Below the pieces are notes generated by a model. It saw nothing but the letters and a program-made list of their open reading frames with translations, had not been told where the DNA came from and made no database searches. Shown here in pieces: positions 1-8,655 of a DNA stretch of 64,000 nucleotides. This DNA comes from Woeseiaceae bacterium (lineage in GTDB: Bacteria; Pseudomonadota; Gammaproteobacteria; Steroidobacterales; Woeseiaceae), in NCBI GenBank assembly GCA_021773095.1, contig JAJFKR010000020.1, positions 124,001-188,000 of the forward strand. The letters run 5' to 3'. Numbering within the stretch: the stretch's first letter is position 1; every line of letters starts with the position of its first letter. A program made the position numbers and the translations under genes.

Positions 1-635
1 TCACCCAGACCGATTGAGCCACCGGACCCGCCGGATCCTTCCCCAAAGCCCTCAGTATCCCGACCCACCGACGATACCTGACGTTGTTCTTCGCCGATCG
101 CCTCATCGAAGTCGCCGACTGACTTGTCCAGCTCTTCACCGAGTTCCTCGGCACTTTGCCCACCGCCCGGAAACTGACCAATATCGCCCGACTGATCGCA
201 ACCGGCACCACCGCCGAATCCGCCGCCCGAGATGCCGTCATCCGTGCAGTCATCACCATCGCCACCACCAGCACCACCGGCACCACCACCCAGTCCACCA
301 GAAGGCATTCCAGCCTGAGGACCGCCCGCCGAACCACCACCGGACGAACCACCGCCGGACATCCCACCGCCTGACATCCCACCGCCTGACATACCGCCAC
401 CGGACATCCCACCACCGGACGAACCGCCGGACGATCCCCCCGAAGAACCGCCGGAGGAACCACCACCGCCGGGAATACTCACGCCGCCGGGAATACTCAT
501 GCCACCACCACCAGGCGCCCCAATGGCTGTTGAACCAGCACCAGCACAGCCACTGATAATCAATGCGGAAACGGCGATTGCCAGACTTGAGCGGGTAATC
601 GCGAATATTGGTCTTCCGGGTATTGTGAGTTTCAT
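1..635 (-). CDS. Gly/Ser-rich lipoprotein (C-terminus beyond window)
   Basis: The frame is open from an ATG at 635 to the window edge (211 codons, no stop), so the protein is incomplete. The N-terminus is a lipoprotein signal ending in LIISGC, so the mature protein should start at a lipidated Cys near residue 30. About 100 residues of low-complexity Gly/Ser follow, including several GGGMS units and blocks of GGSS, then a Gly-rich stretch with DDCTDD and a more acidic part (EELGEELDKSVGDFDEAIGEE). The protein is not recognisable as a named family. It lies upstream, in transcription order, of nothing visible, and 168 bases separate it from the phosphatase gene end. The competing long frames on both strands here are Trp/Arg/His-rich and are artefacts of the GGT/GGC repeats. 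Confidence rests on the signal peptide and uninterrupted frame. Confidence 0.7.
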   Translation of the reverse strand, partial: MKLTIPGRPIFAITRSSLAIAVSALIISGCAGAGSTAIGAPGGGGMSIPGGVSIPGGGGSSGGSSGGSSGGSSGGGMSGGGMSGGGMSGGGMSGGGSSGGGSAGGPQAGMPSGGLGGGAGGAGGGDGDDCTDDGISGGGFGGGAGCDQSGDIGQFPGGGQSAEELGEELDKSVGDFDEAIGEEQRQVSSVGRDTEGFGEGSGGSGGSIGLG

Positions 636-803
636 TGTCGTCGGCCTCGCTGTTGTCTAGGGTTGGAGCACCAAAAGGGCCATGGAGTTCCGCAATCACC
701 CCGTGAATGCTGCCTATTCAGGATACTACTCCCCTCAAATAGCTTCATCATCAATTGCGTCACGGTATTCAAAATATCACCAGTAGCCCGGTTGCAAGGA
801 TAA

Positions 804-1661
804 CTAGTTGTTTTTATTTGCTTTTGTCGAGCCCGGCTTCCGAAACAATATTAATGAAAGGTCATCGGGCTTGCTGGGCTCCCCGCCCACCGCGTTTTTC
901 ATTCGTTGCTCTGCCTGGGCAACAAGCGTGTGAACAGCATCCGGCAATGGCCCTTTACGGACAAATTCGATGATCTCATCGACATGAACGTTATCCATCA
1001 GCCCATCACTGGCCAGCAATATTGTATCCCGTTGATCAAGCTCGACAGCCGCACCGATATCGATTCGCATATCCGCTGTCCCTAGAAAATTCGATACAAG
1101 ATGGCGCTCCTCATGATGCAGTGCCTCACGTTGATCGAGGAAGCCCGCTTCAACTGCAAAACCGGTCGGTGAATGCGCTGTGGTTTGCAACTTAACCCGA
1201 CCTCTCTGCCCGATCACAATCGCCTCGGAATCACCGACCTGGTAGGAGCGAACCAGCCGCCCCTCCAGCGTAATTACCGTCATCGTCGTCGCCGACCCGT
1301 TAGCGAGCTGGAGTACCGCCGAATTGGCTGCTTCGATGCCGTTCAACAGGGCCGTTCGCAACAGCATCGTTTTGTCCATCGCCACCTGCAACGACTCCGC
1401 TAGTGTATTAACGGCTGTGAGGGATGCGCGTTTACCGGCCGGCAAGCCTCCTGCGCCGTCCGCCACGACAAGAACGACGGCACCGGGCCCATACGGCAGT
1501 ACGGCAACCGTATCTTCATTGTCGGTTTCCTTGTATGGGTCGCGGCAGGTATAGGCAACCACTTGCCCCCCCGCGACCTGCGTCGCGACGCAATCCGGTC
1601 CGGTCGCGCCGTCGAGCAATATCCTGTCTATCGATTCGTTACTCACGTCGGACGGGCTCAC
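804..1661 (-). CDS. PP2C-family Ser/Thr protein phosphatase
   Basis: A 285-residue cytosolic protein with the metal-binding motifs of PPM/PP2C phosphatases: a DNED near residue 48, VVADGAGG near residue 66 (the D-G-x-G-G motif) and LLASDGLMDN near residue 216 (S-D-G-L-x-D). The family dephosphorylates Ser/Thr using two Mn/Mg ions. Its ATG lies inside the last 23 bases of the upstream kinase gene, so kinase and phosphatase form a translationally coupled pair, as in Stk/Stp modules. Its substrates are likely those of the neighbouring kinase, including the kinase itself; that is inference. Length is close to other bacterial stand-alone PP2C enzymes. Confidence 0.92.
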   Translation of the reverse strand: MSPSDVSNESIDRILLDGATGPDCVATQVAGGQVVAYTCRDPYKETDNEDTVAVLPYGPGAVVLVVADGAGGLPAGKRASLTAVNTLAESLQVAMDKTMLLRTALLNGIEAANSAVLQLANGSATTMTVITLEGRLVRSYQVGDSEAIVIGQRGRVKLQTTAHSPTGFAVEAGFLDQREALHHEERHLVSNFLGTADMRIDIGAAVELDQRDTILLASDGLMDNVHVDEIIEFVRKGPLPDAVHTLVAQAEQRMKNAVGGEPSKPDDLSLILFRKPGSTKANKNN

Positions 1662-2925
1662 GGCACCAGGCGCAATAATTCCAGTAATCTCGTGCGATTC
1701 CCCAGTGACACGATTTGCAGGTATCCCGACTGCCCTTCAACTTCCACGCTCGCCGGACTTTTTTCCGGCACCACGGGCAATAGCGCATGAATGGCATTAG
1801 CGGACCTCGACATAACTCGTGCTCACAGCGCGCTGTGTATCGCTTGTCAGGATAGGTGCGGCTGCTCTCCTCGACGAAACCCGGTCCATAACACCAGGCA
1901 CAGTAGTCCCAGTCGTTTTTGACGCCGCGTTCACAGCGCGGGCAACTGGACGGCATCCGGGACTCGGAACCGCGAGCCGGTTTATCAAAGCCGCACCACG
2001 GACAGCACTGCATACTTTCCGAAACCGGGCCCTCACATCGTCGGCACGAATGGCGTGTATCAAGCAGCCGCTTGAACTGGCGCTGAAACTCTCGCCATTG
2101 CATCTGTCGCCATGACGTACTGCGCCGCGCGTTGCTTTTCGGCTTCGCACGTTTATGCTTTCGCACCTGGTTTTGCGCCTTGCCGAAAGCCACTTGCATC
2201 TGCACCGCATCGCGATAGCGTTTCTTCGGGTCCAGCTGAATGGCGTTTTTCAGTACTTCGACCAGCTCCGGGCGAACGCGGGCCACGAGCTGGTCGTGAC
2301 CTTTAAGCGGCCACTCGAAAGGCCATTCGGGTAATCTGCCCGATAACAGCCGGTAAATTACAAGCCCCAGTGAAAAAACATCGGATTGAAACTTAGGCCG
2401 GCCCATTGCCTGCTCCGGAGCAATGTAATCGATGGTTCCGGAACCGGATGCTTTTAGTGTTCGCAAGTTGAGCTTGGCGAAACCGAAGTCGGCCAGTTTC
2501 AACTGATTTCCCGGAAACAAGATAAAATTTTCCGGCTTGATATCGCAGTGAATGATTTTGTGCCCATGCGCATGCGCCATGGACGCCAATGCCTGACCGG
2601 CCAGATCGAGTGCCCTCGAGGTTGATATGCGGCGCTCGATGCGATCCGCGAGTGACTCATCACCGAGTTCCATCGCGATTACGAATTGTTCATCAATGTA
2701 ACTCGCGTTCAGTACAGACAAAATATTTGCGTGCCTGAGCTTCGTCGCCACCTGCACCTCGTGCAGAAACTCTTCGTGTCCGGTGTTGTCGTCTGACTTC
2801 GGAATCTTCAACGCGACTTTCATTTTTTGAATCGTATCCTGAGCCCGGTACACATCAGCAAGTGGCCCGGACGCGATGCGCCCCAGAATTCTGTATTTGC
2901 CCAGTCTTTGGCGTGCTTTTAACAA
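1639..2925 (-). CDS. Ser/Thr protein kinase with C-terminal zinc-ribbon array
   Basis: A 428-residue Hanks-type kinase. The kinase domain spans about residues 8-265: a glycine-loop region IASGPLADVY, the lysine in ALKIPK, the catalytic loop IIHCDIKPEN (HCD replaces HRD), LADFGFAKL (DFG) and YIAPEQAMGR (APE). After a basic linker, residues about 290-428 hold four paired C-x2-C / C-x2-C-type units (for example CRRCEG with CPWCG; CPRCERG with CAWCYG; CKSCHWG with CAWCREP), which should fold as zinc ribbons. There is no transmembrane segment, so it should be cytosolic, unlike PASTA-type PknB. It starts 6 bases after glpK and overlaps the PP2C gene by 23 bases, so it is probably co-transcribed with both. 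The zinc tail probably binds partners or substrates (inference). Confidence 0.92.
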   Translation of the reverse strand: MLKARQRLGKYRILGRIASGPLADVYRAQDTIQKMKVALKIPKSDDNTGHEEFLHEVQVATKLRHANILSVLNASYIDEQFVIAMELGDESLADRIERRISTSRALDLAGQALASMAHAHGHKIIHCDIKPENFILFPGNQLKLADFGFAKLNLRTLKASGSGTIDYIAPEQAMGRPKFQSDVFSLGLVIYRLLSGRLPEWPFEWPLKGHDQLVARVRPELVEVLKNAIQLDPKKRYRDAVQMQVAFGKAQNQVRKHKRAKPKSNARRSTSWRQMQWREFQRQFKRLLDTRHSCRRCEGPVSESMQCCPWCGFDKPARGSESRMPSSCPRCERGVKNDWDYCAWCYGPGFVEESSRTYPDKRYTARCEHELCRGPLMPFMRYCPWCRKKVRRAWKLKGSRDTCKSCHWGIARDYWNYCAWCREPVRRE

Positions 2926-2931
2926 GAAGCT

Positions 2932-4416
2932 CTATCCATTGCTACGAATACGGCCAACCGCTGTTTGCCATCCTTCGAGCAACTGCTCTCGCCGATCTGA
3001 CGACATCAGCGGGTCGAATCGTTTGTCACAACGCCAGTTCTTCGCGATTTGATCGCTGTCTTGCAATACGCCCGCCCCAAATGCCGCAAGATACGCAGCA
3101 CCCAGCACCGTTGATTCCACATTGACCGGCCGCTCCACCGGCGTGGCAAGAATGTCAGACAGGAATTGCAGGAACCAGTCATTGGCCACCATGCCTCCAT
3201 CGACACGAATAACGCCCGGCGAAATTCCGTCGTCCGCCATGGAACTAACCAGATCCCGGGTTTGGTACGCGACCGACTGCAGCGTCGCTGTGACGACCTG
3301 GTCGCTGCCACTGCCACGCGATAGTCCGAGAATGGCCCCACGTGCATCGGGATCCCAATACGGCGCACCGAGACCGGCAAATGCGGGCACGACAACGACG
3401 TCGTCAACGACACCTGTACTCTCGGCAATGGCTTCAGTCTCCGCTGCCGACGCAACTATTTTCATTTCATCCCGTAACCATTGAATTGCGGATCCGGCCA
3501 CGAAGACGCTGCCTTCCAGTCCGTAGGTCACTTCGCCATTCAATCTCATCGCTACGGTGGTCAACAGCTGATTTTGCGATAGCAGTGCTTGCTGGCCGGT
3601 GTTCGCGATCACAAAACAGCCGGTACCGTAGGTGCTCTTGGTCATGCCATTTTCGAATCCGGCCTGCCCGATCAGTGCTGCCTGTTGATCACCGGCAATA
3701 CCCAGGACGGGAACGTTGCCACCCAGACACGAGTCCGTCGCCGTGCCGAAGTCTGCCGCGCAGTCTTTTACTTCTGGCAGCAGTTGACGAGGAATGTTGA
3801 ATATCTCCAGCAACTCATCGTCCCATTGCTGGGTATGTATATTGAATAACAGCGTACGTGACGCGTTACTTGCATCGGTTGCGTGCTCTTTGCCAGCGCT
3901 TAATCGCCACAGCAGGAAACAGTCGATAGTGCCAAAGGCCAGTTTGCCCGCCTCCGCCCTTTCGCGTACGCCGCCGACGTTATCGAGTATCCAGGCCAGC
4001 TTGGTAGCCGAAAAATACGGGTCCAGTCGCAGTCCGGTCTTGCCACTAACTGTCGCTTCATTGCCGTCGGCCTGCAGCGAGCGACAAGACTCTGCGGTAC
4101 GACGGTCCTGCCAGACGATTGCGTTGTAGACGCACTCGCCCGTATCACGATCCCAGAGCAATGTTGTCTCGCGCTGATTCGTAATTCCGATCGCAGTGGT
4201 ATCCGGAGCACTGGCGGATGCATCGCTCATCGCTTTTTCGGTGACTGTGCGGACCGATTCCCAAATAGCCTCCGGGTCATGCTCTACCCAGCCAGGTTGC
4301 GGGTAAATTTGCGGAAACTCCTGTTGCGAACTGGCAATCACGGACATCGCATGATCGTAAATGACAGAGCGACTACTGCTCGTGCCCTGATCGATTGCCA
4401 GCAGATACTTTCCCAT
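2932..4416 (-). CDS. glpK: glycerol kinase
   Basis: A 494-residue FGGY-family kinase that phosphorylates glycerol to sn-glycerol 3-phosphate in the cytoplasm. Diagnostic segments are the N-terminal ATP loop DQGTSSSRSVIYD, TNQRETTLLWDRDTGE, NAIVWQDRRT, the GIAGDQQAAL region and the C-terminal DGGMVANDWFLQF. Length matches E. coli GlpK (502). The ATG at 4416 shares its A with the TGA of the thioesterase gene (TGATG), implying translational coupling. No glpF or glpD is present in the window; instead it sits between acyl-CoA genes and a kinase/phosphatase pair, an unusual setting. Confidence 0.96.
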   Translation of the reverse strand: MGKYLLAIDQGTSSSRSVIYDHAMSVIASSQQEFPQIYPQPGWVEHDPEAIWESVRTVTEKAMSDASASAPDTTAIGITNQRETTLLWDRDTGECVYNAIVWQDRRTAESCRSLQADGNEATVSGKTGLRLDPYFSATKLAWILDNVGGVRERAEAGKLAFGTIDCFLLWRLSAGKEHATDASNASRTLLFNIHTQQWDDELLEIFNIPRQLLPEVKDCAADFGTATDSCLGGNVPVLGIAGDQQAALIGQAGFENGMTKSTYGTGCFVIANTGQQALLSQNQLLTTVAMRLNGEVTYGLEGSVFVAGSAIQWLRDEMKIVASAAETEAIAESTGVVDDVVVVPAFAGLGAPYWDPDARGAILGLSRGSGSDQVVTATLQSVAYQTRDLVSSMADDGISPGVIRVDGGMVANDWFLQFLSDILATPVERPVNVESTVLGAAYLAAFGAGVLQDSDQIAKNWRCDKRFDPLMSSDRREQLLEGWQTAVGRIRSNG

Positions 4417-4928
4417 CAGTGATTGCTCTTTGCAGAATAAAGCGGCTTAGGTACGCCCATTCGCCGCCCCGCCTCGGCGGGCCAGCCCCAGTTGTTCTGA
4501 CCGTCCGCAAATGTCGCAATTTGCGTGCGTATGGCATCGGGCCACTTCGCTACCCTGCGCACGTCAAGATCAACATGCAGGTTGAGCCATTCTGCTGTTG
4601 CGGCCAGAAAGTGTTGTTCCGCATGATACATGCGCAGGAATTGATGAATACGCTTGTCGTCGTACGCGAGTAACTGTGCGGTAATGATATACGGCTCGTC
4701 TACGTTAAGTTCGCGTTGCCACGTTATGTGACTCTCAACGGCGAATGTCGAGCTGTTGCTGACATTGATGTAATCACGCGTGATACCGAAGTTTTCCCAC
4801 AACGCATCGACAGCCTGATCGAATGCCAGAACGTAGTACGCGACGTTCATGTGATTATTCACATCAATCCACTCGGGCAACACGCTGCCACGAGTCACTT
4901 CAACTCCCGAAATTTCCTTGTCAGGCAA
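4416..4928 (-). CDS. hot-dog fold acyl-CoA thioesterase
   Basis: A thioesterase-superfamily protein with the 4HBT-type active-site region VLPEWIDVNNHMNVAYYVLAFDQAVD followed by FAVESHITWQRELNVDEPY and the hydrophobic strand pattern of a hot-dog fold. It resembles the thioesterase domain of carnitine-catabolism proteins (betainyl-CoA thioesterase), but the substrate cannot be read from sequence. I prefer a TTG start at 4928: AGGGAG lies 6 bases upstream and this start is 10 bases beyond the stop of the synthetase gene. The longer frame to an ATG at 5054 would overlap the synthetase by over 100 bases and adds Arg-rich, non-conserved sequence. The stop overlaps the glpK start by one base. Confidence 0.85.
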   Translation of the reverse strand: MPDKEISGVEVTRGSVLPEWIDVNNHMNVAYYVLAFDQAVDALWENFGITRDYINVSNSSTFAVESHITWQRELNVDEPYIITAQLLAYDDKRIHQFLRMYHAEQHFLAATAEWLNLHVDLDVRRVAKWPDAIRTQIATFADGQNNWGWPAEAGRRMGVPKPLYSAKSNH

Positions 4929-4938
4929 ATGCCGCTCC

Positions 4939-6873
4939 CTATGTCTCAAGTTCCGTAAGGCCACGAAAATATTTGAGCGCCTCGGGGTTCGCCAAAGCCT
5001 CGGTATTCCTGACCTCTTCGCCGTGCACAACCGAGCGCACCGCGAGCTCGACAATCTTGCCGCTTTTCGTGCGCGGGATCTCTTTTACGGAAATGACTTT
5101 TGCCGGCACGTGACGGGGCGTCGTATTTTCACGAATGATCCTGCGAATTCGGCCGATCAATTCATCGTCAAGATCGATGCCGCTTTTAAGTATTACGAAC
5201 AGGACAACGCGCACGTCATCGTCCCAGTTTTGTCCGATGGCAATGCTTTCAATCACATCGTCGAGTTTCTCAACCTGGCGATAAATTTCCGCCGTACCAA
5301 TACGCACGCCGCCCGGATTCAGCACCGAGTCGGAGCGGCCGTGAATTACCATGCCGCCGTCTTCTGTCAGTTCAGCAAAATCACCGTGAGCCCATACGCC
5401 CGGGAAGCGCTCAAAATAGGCGGCTCTGTAGCGTGCACCGTCGGAATCATTCCAGAATGCAACGGGCGTCGATGGAAACGGTTTCGTGCAAACGAGTTCG
5501 CCGTGCTCTGCGATAACCGATCGACCGCTTTCGTCAAATATCTCGGTCGCCATGCCCAGACCTTTGCACTGCAATTCACCGCGACGAACGGGCAGCATCG
5601 GATTCCCCAATGCAAAACAACTCAGGATATCTGTTCCCCCCGATATGGATGCGAGCTGCAAATCACTGCCGATAGCATCGTAGACAAAATCGAAACTCGC
5701 TGGTGCCAATGGCGACCCGGTCGACAACACGGACCGCAGATCGGGCAGTGAATACTCCTCTTTCGGTCTGACACTGGTATTTTCCAGCGCGGAAATGTAC
5801 TTCGCACTCGTACCGAAGATTGAAATGGCTTCACGCTCAGCGATTTCCCAAAGTATGCGGCCTTCCCGATAAAACGGCGCTCCGTCAAACAGTATCAGGG
5901 TAGCGCCGGTACCCAGCCCGCAAACCAGCCAGTTCCACATCATCCAGCCACAGGTTGTGAAATAGAACAGCTTGTCACCCTCCGCAACCCCCGTATGCAG
6001 GACATGCTCTTTAGTCTGTTGCAATAAGGTGCCACCGTGACCGTGAACGATGCATTTCGGAACTCCGGTCGTGCCGGACGAGTACACGATGTACAGCGGG
6101 TGGTTGAACTCAACTGACGTAATCTCAAGCGTCGCATCCGTGGCCAGAAAATCCTGCCAGAGGGTTGCGTTGGCGATACCGGTTTCGACCGGAGCCTCGG
6201 CAACAAACGGTATGACAACCGTCTTCACCAGTGACGGAATCGCGTCCACGACACTCGCAACCGTCGCGCGCGAATCGCAGATTTTTCCATTGTAAAAATA
6301 CGCGTTTGCAGCAAACAGGACTTTCGGCTCAATTTGGCCAAAGCGGTCAACCACACCGTTGCTGCCAAAGTCCGGAGAACAGGACGACCAGATCGCGCCG
6401 ATACTCGTCGTCGCGAGCATCGCAATAATCGCCTCGGGACAATTGGGAAGAAATCCTGCGACTCGATCGCCCATTTGCACACCAATGGCGGTCAAGGAAA
6501 CGGCCAACCGCGCGACCGTCTCGCGCAAGTCATCCCGGCTTAGCTCCGTTCGCGTGCCGTCCTCGCCGCAAAAGACAATCGCGGCTTCATCGCCCGTGTG
6601 TCGTAACAGGTGTGCCGCGAAATTAAGCTCAGCGCCCTCGAACCAGCCGGCGTCCATAATATTGTCAGGCCGCGCCAGAACCGTATGGGCTGGCCGGTCA
6701 AAGCGAATATCGCAAAACTCGACCAGCGCGGGCCAGAATGACGGCGAACTATCGATCGACCATTGGTGCAACTCTGCGTAATTATTGGCTCCCTGCTGCT
6801 GCATGAACTGATACATCGCGGATGCGCGAATCCGAGCGGTATCGGGTTCCCAAATGACAGGGGTTTTGTTCAT
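4939..6873 (-). CDS. aacS: acetoacetyl-CoA synthetase
   Basis: A 644-residue ANL-superfamily AMP-forming ligase that activates acetoacetate (possibly other 3-oxoacids) with CoA and ATP. Visible are the P-loop YIVYSSGTTGVPKCIVHGHGG near residue 260, the W-M-M-W-N segment FFTTCGWMMWNWLVCGL, the VWAHGDFAEL adenylate motif and the catalytic-lysine motif PRTKSGKIVE near the C-terminus. The N-terminal WSIDSSPSFWPALVEFCDI pattern is typical of acetoacetate-CoA ligases rather than acetyl-CoA synthetase. It is the first gene of the minus-strand operon, divergent from the peroxiredoxin gene across 98 bases. It would feed ketone bodies or degraded branched-chain carbon into acetyl-CoA. Confidence 0.93.
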   Translation of the reverse strand: MNKTPVIWEPDTARIRASAMYQFMQQQGANNYAELHQWSIDSSPSFWPALVEFCDIRFDRPAHTVLARPDNIMDAGWFEGAELNFAAHLLRHTGDEAAIVFCGEDGTRTELSRDDLRETVARLAVSLTAIGVQMGDRVAGFLPNCPEAIIAMLATTSIGAIWSSCSPDFGSNGVVDRFGQIEPKVLFAANAYFYNGKICDSRATVASVVDAIPSLVKTVVIPFVAEAPVETGIANATLWQDFLATDATLEITSVEFNHPLYIVYSSGTTGVPKCIVHGHGGTLLQQTKEHVLHTGVAEGDKLFYFTTCGWMMWNWLVCGLGTGATLILFDGAPFYREGRILWEIAEREAISIFGTSAKYISALENTSVRPKEEYSLPDLRSVLSTGSPLAPASFDFVYDAIGSDLQLASISGGTDILSCFALGNPMLPVRRGELQCKGLGMATEIFDESGRSVIAEHGELVCTKPFPSTPVAFWNDSDGARYRAAYFERFPGVWAHGDFAELTEDGGMVIHGRSDSVLNPGGVRIGTAEIYRQVEKLDDVIESIAIGQNWDDDVRVVLFVILKSGIDLDDELIGRIRRIIRENTTPRHVPAKVISVKEIPRTKSGKIVELAVRSVVHGEEVRNTEALANPEALKYFRGLTELET

Positions 6874-6971
6874 TTTTTCTTCTTAATAAAGGGCATGTGT
6901 CAGTATCCATAAAACCAACCTTGTGTCTATCACCAATCGAAGGCGATACTGCAATCCATGAGCAATAAGAA

Positions 6972-7559
6972 ATGAACAACACCGCACTGTTGATCATCGC
7001 TGCCGTTATCGTCGCCGCGATTATCGGCTACCGGCGCTTTCGCAAGGCAGGCCGGCCCGTGCCGGCGATCCTGCGACGCGGGCAGCCGTTGCCCGATTTT
7101 CATGCGGTCGGTGAGAATGGCGACCCCGTCCGATCAACCGAACTGCACGGCACCGCGGCGGTGATACTGTTTGTGCGCGGTAACTGGTGTCCTTTTTGCA
7201 GTTCGCAGGTCGAAAATCTAAGTGCGCATTACAAGGGTATTATCGATTTGGGTGCACGTTTGATTCTCGTTACTCCGAAACCACTGGAGACCACCCGTCG
7301 TGTCGCCCGGTTTTTTGAGGTCGAGTTCGATTTTTGGCTGGACGACGATCTCGCCGTAACCCGGCAACTGGGCTTATTGCTGGAGTCCGGTGTGCCGGAT
7401 GACCATCGCAAAGAATACGGGTCGGATACGATTTGGCCCACGGCTTTGGTCATCGATCCGAGTGGCATCATTCGCTACACGGAATTGTCGAAGTTTATAG
7501 CGGATCGCCCGAACCCCAAAACATTGCTGCAGGAACTGCGTGTGGCGCTGGGGAATTAG
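6972..7559 (+). CDS. membrane-anchored peroxiredoxin-like (AhpC/TSA) protein
   Basis: A 195-residue protein with an N-terminal transmembrane anchor (TALLIIAAVIVAAIIGY, residues 3-19) followed by a thioredoxin-fold domain. The active site is VRGNWCPFCSSQVENL, a CPFC pair near residue 73, characteristic of a subgroup of AhpC/TSA-like proteins (often annotated redoxin or peroxiredoxin-like). The domain likely faces the periplasm and reduces peroxides or thiols; exact activity is uncertain because the peroxidatic context (P-x-x-x-T-x-x-C) is not the classical one. Divergent from aacS and convergent with the DUF2461 gene, three bases apart. Confidence 0.85.
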   Translation: MNNTALLIIAAVIVAAIIGYRRFRKAGRPVPAILRRGQPLPDFHAVGENGDPVRSTELHGTAAVILFVRGNWCPFCSSQVENLSAHYKGIIDLGARLILVTPKPLETTRRVARFFEVEFDFWLDDDLAVTRQLGLLLESGVPDDHRKEYGSDTIWPTALVIDPSGIIRYTELSKFIADRPNPKTLLQELRVALGN

Positions 7560-7562
7560 CGG

Positions 7563-8294
7563 CTAGAGTTTTACGCCGACCGCCGCGCACAAGAACTCCA
7601 TATAAGGCGTCGCCTGCTTGAATGAAGTCTCGACGCTGCGCTGGAATTGTGGCTTCAGACAGTCCTCTACCGTCATCGAGCGAATGGCAATGAAGCTCTT
7701 GCGTTTTATGTCTTCTATTAGCGGGTGCTCTTTATCAAAACCGCGGGGCGGCCTTTTCAGCGACTCGCCACCCAGGCTGAAATGACGTTTGAATGCTGCT
7801 GCACCAACAGCCCGCTGCCACTCCCCCGGCCTCGCAGCGATGCGCTCCCGGATTTGACGCAGGGGATCCGAATCCGGGCGCCACATCCCGACACCGACAA
7901 ACACTTCATCCGGATCTATGTGCACGTAGTACCCCGGCGAATGAACGTCCCTGGCACGCTCGTGACGAAACTGAATACCGATATTGGTTTTATAAGGTAG
8001 CTTGTTATGCGAAAACCGGGTGTCGCGATAAACGCGCATCAACGAGCCGCCGATTCGCGTCGGAACGGCCGTGAAATGCGGTGCGAATTGCGCCAGAGGA
8101 TCCTGCATGCTCTGGATGAAATGCAAAGCAACGTCGAGGACGTCTTCCTCATAACGCACTTTGTTGGCTTTGAACCACTCCCGATTGTTATTCGCACCAA
8201 GCTCCGTCAGGAACCTGATCGTCTTTTTTTCGAATCGAGTGTAACGGCTAACCGTATTCAGCACGCAATGGATACCTGCGGCTCCGGCAATCAA
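7563..8294 (-). CDS. DUF2461 family protein
   Basis: The region FLTELGANNNREWFKANKVRYEEDV is the signature N-terminus of DUF2461 (TIGR02453), followed by SLMRVYRDTRFSHNKLPYKTNIGIQF and YYVHIDPDEVFVGVGMW, also typical. Function of the family is unknown. The ATG at 8294 gives about 28 residues before the conserved start; family members usually begin within about 10 residues of the F-L-x-x-L motif, so a GTG start about 11-17 codons downstream is possible. It is convergent with the peroxiredoxin-like gene and follows the cold-shock gene on the same strand. Confidence 0.85.
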   Translation of the reverse strand: MIAGAAGIHCVLNTVSRYTRFEKKTIRFLTELGANNNREWFKANKVRYEEDVLDVALHFIQSMQDPLAQFAPHFTAVPTRIGGSLMRVYRDTRFSHNKLPYKTNIGIQFRHERARDVHSPGYYVHIDPDEVFVGVGMWRPDSDPLRQIRERIAARPGEWQRAVGAAAFKRHFSLGGESLKRPPRGFDKEHPLIEDIKRKSFIAIRSMTVEDCLKPQFQRSVETSFKQATPYMEFLCAAVGVKL

Positions 8295-8306
8295 ACTCGG
8301 CCGGAC

Positions 8307-8519
8307 TCATTCGGCGACTACGTTTTCCGCTTGCGGGCCTTTCTCGCCCTGAGTTACTTCCATCGTGACTTTTTGTCCTTCCTTGAGGGATTTGAATCCT
8401 TCCATCTGAACCGCGGTGTGGTGCACAAATACGTCCTGACCACCCTCACGCTCGATGAATCCAAAGCCCTTGTCGTCGTTGAACCACTTAACGGTTCCTT
8501 CAAGTCTTTCGCCTGACAT
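8307..8519 (-). CDS. cold-shock domain protein
   Basis: A 70-residue CspA-family single-stranded nucleic-acid-binding protein: [18 protein letters not shown] contains RNP1 (KGFGFI), and DVFVHHTAV contains RNP2. Length is that of canonical Csp proteins. The frame is open further upstream to 8741, but that extension overlaps the next gene and is not Csp-like; the ATG at 8519 with a GAGGTAGC stretch upstream gives the correct product. The 136 bases between it and the dehydrogenase gene could include the long 5' leader typical of csp genes. Confidence 0.96.
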   Translation of the reverse strand: MSGERLEGTVKWFNDDKGFGFIEREGGQDVFVHHTAVQMEGFKSLKEGQKVTMEVTQGEKGPQAENVVAE

Positions 8520-8655
8520 AGCTACCTCGTATCGAAACGACCGCTGTAATGCGGCTAAATTGCTGGCCCCCCATGGTCGCAGCAGCCGAAATGGTAACCG
8601 CAAATGGGCCAAAATTCCTAATTTTCTCACCGAAAGGGCGCCAAACCACCTGTTT

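Noticed and set aside
14-699. Long His/Arg- and Trp-rich frames on both strands
   Set aside because: They are other readings of the GGT/GGC repeat of the lipoprotein gene; the frame with a signal peptide and lipobox is the real one.
4918-5751. Plus-strand frame of 277 codons inside aacS
   Set aside because: It is antisense to a fully conserved synthetase and shows no family features.
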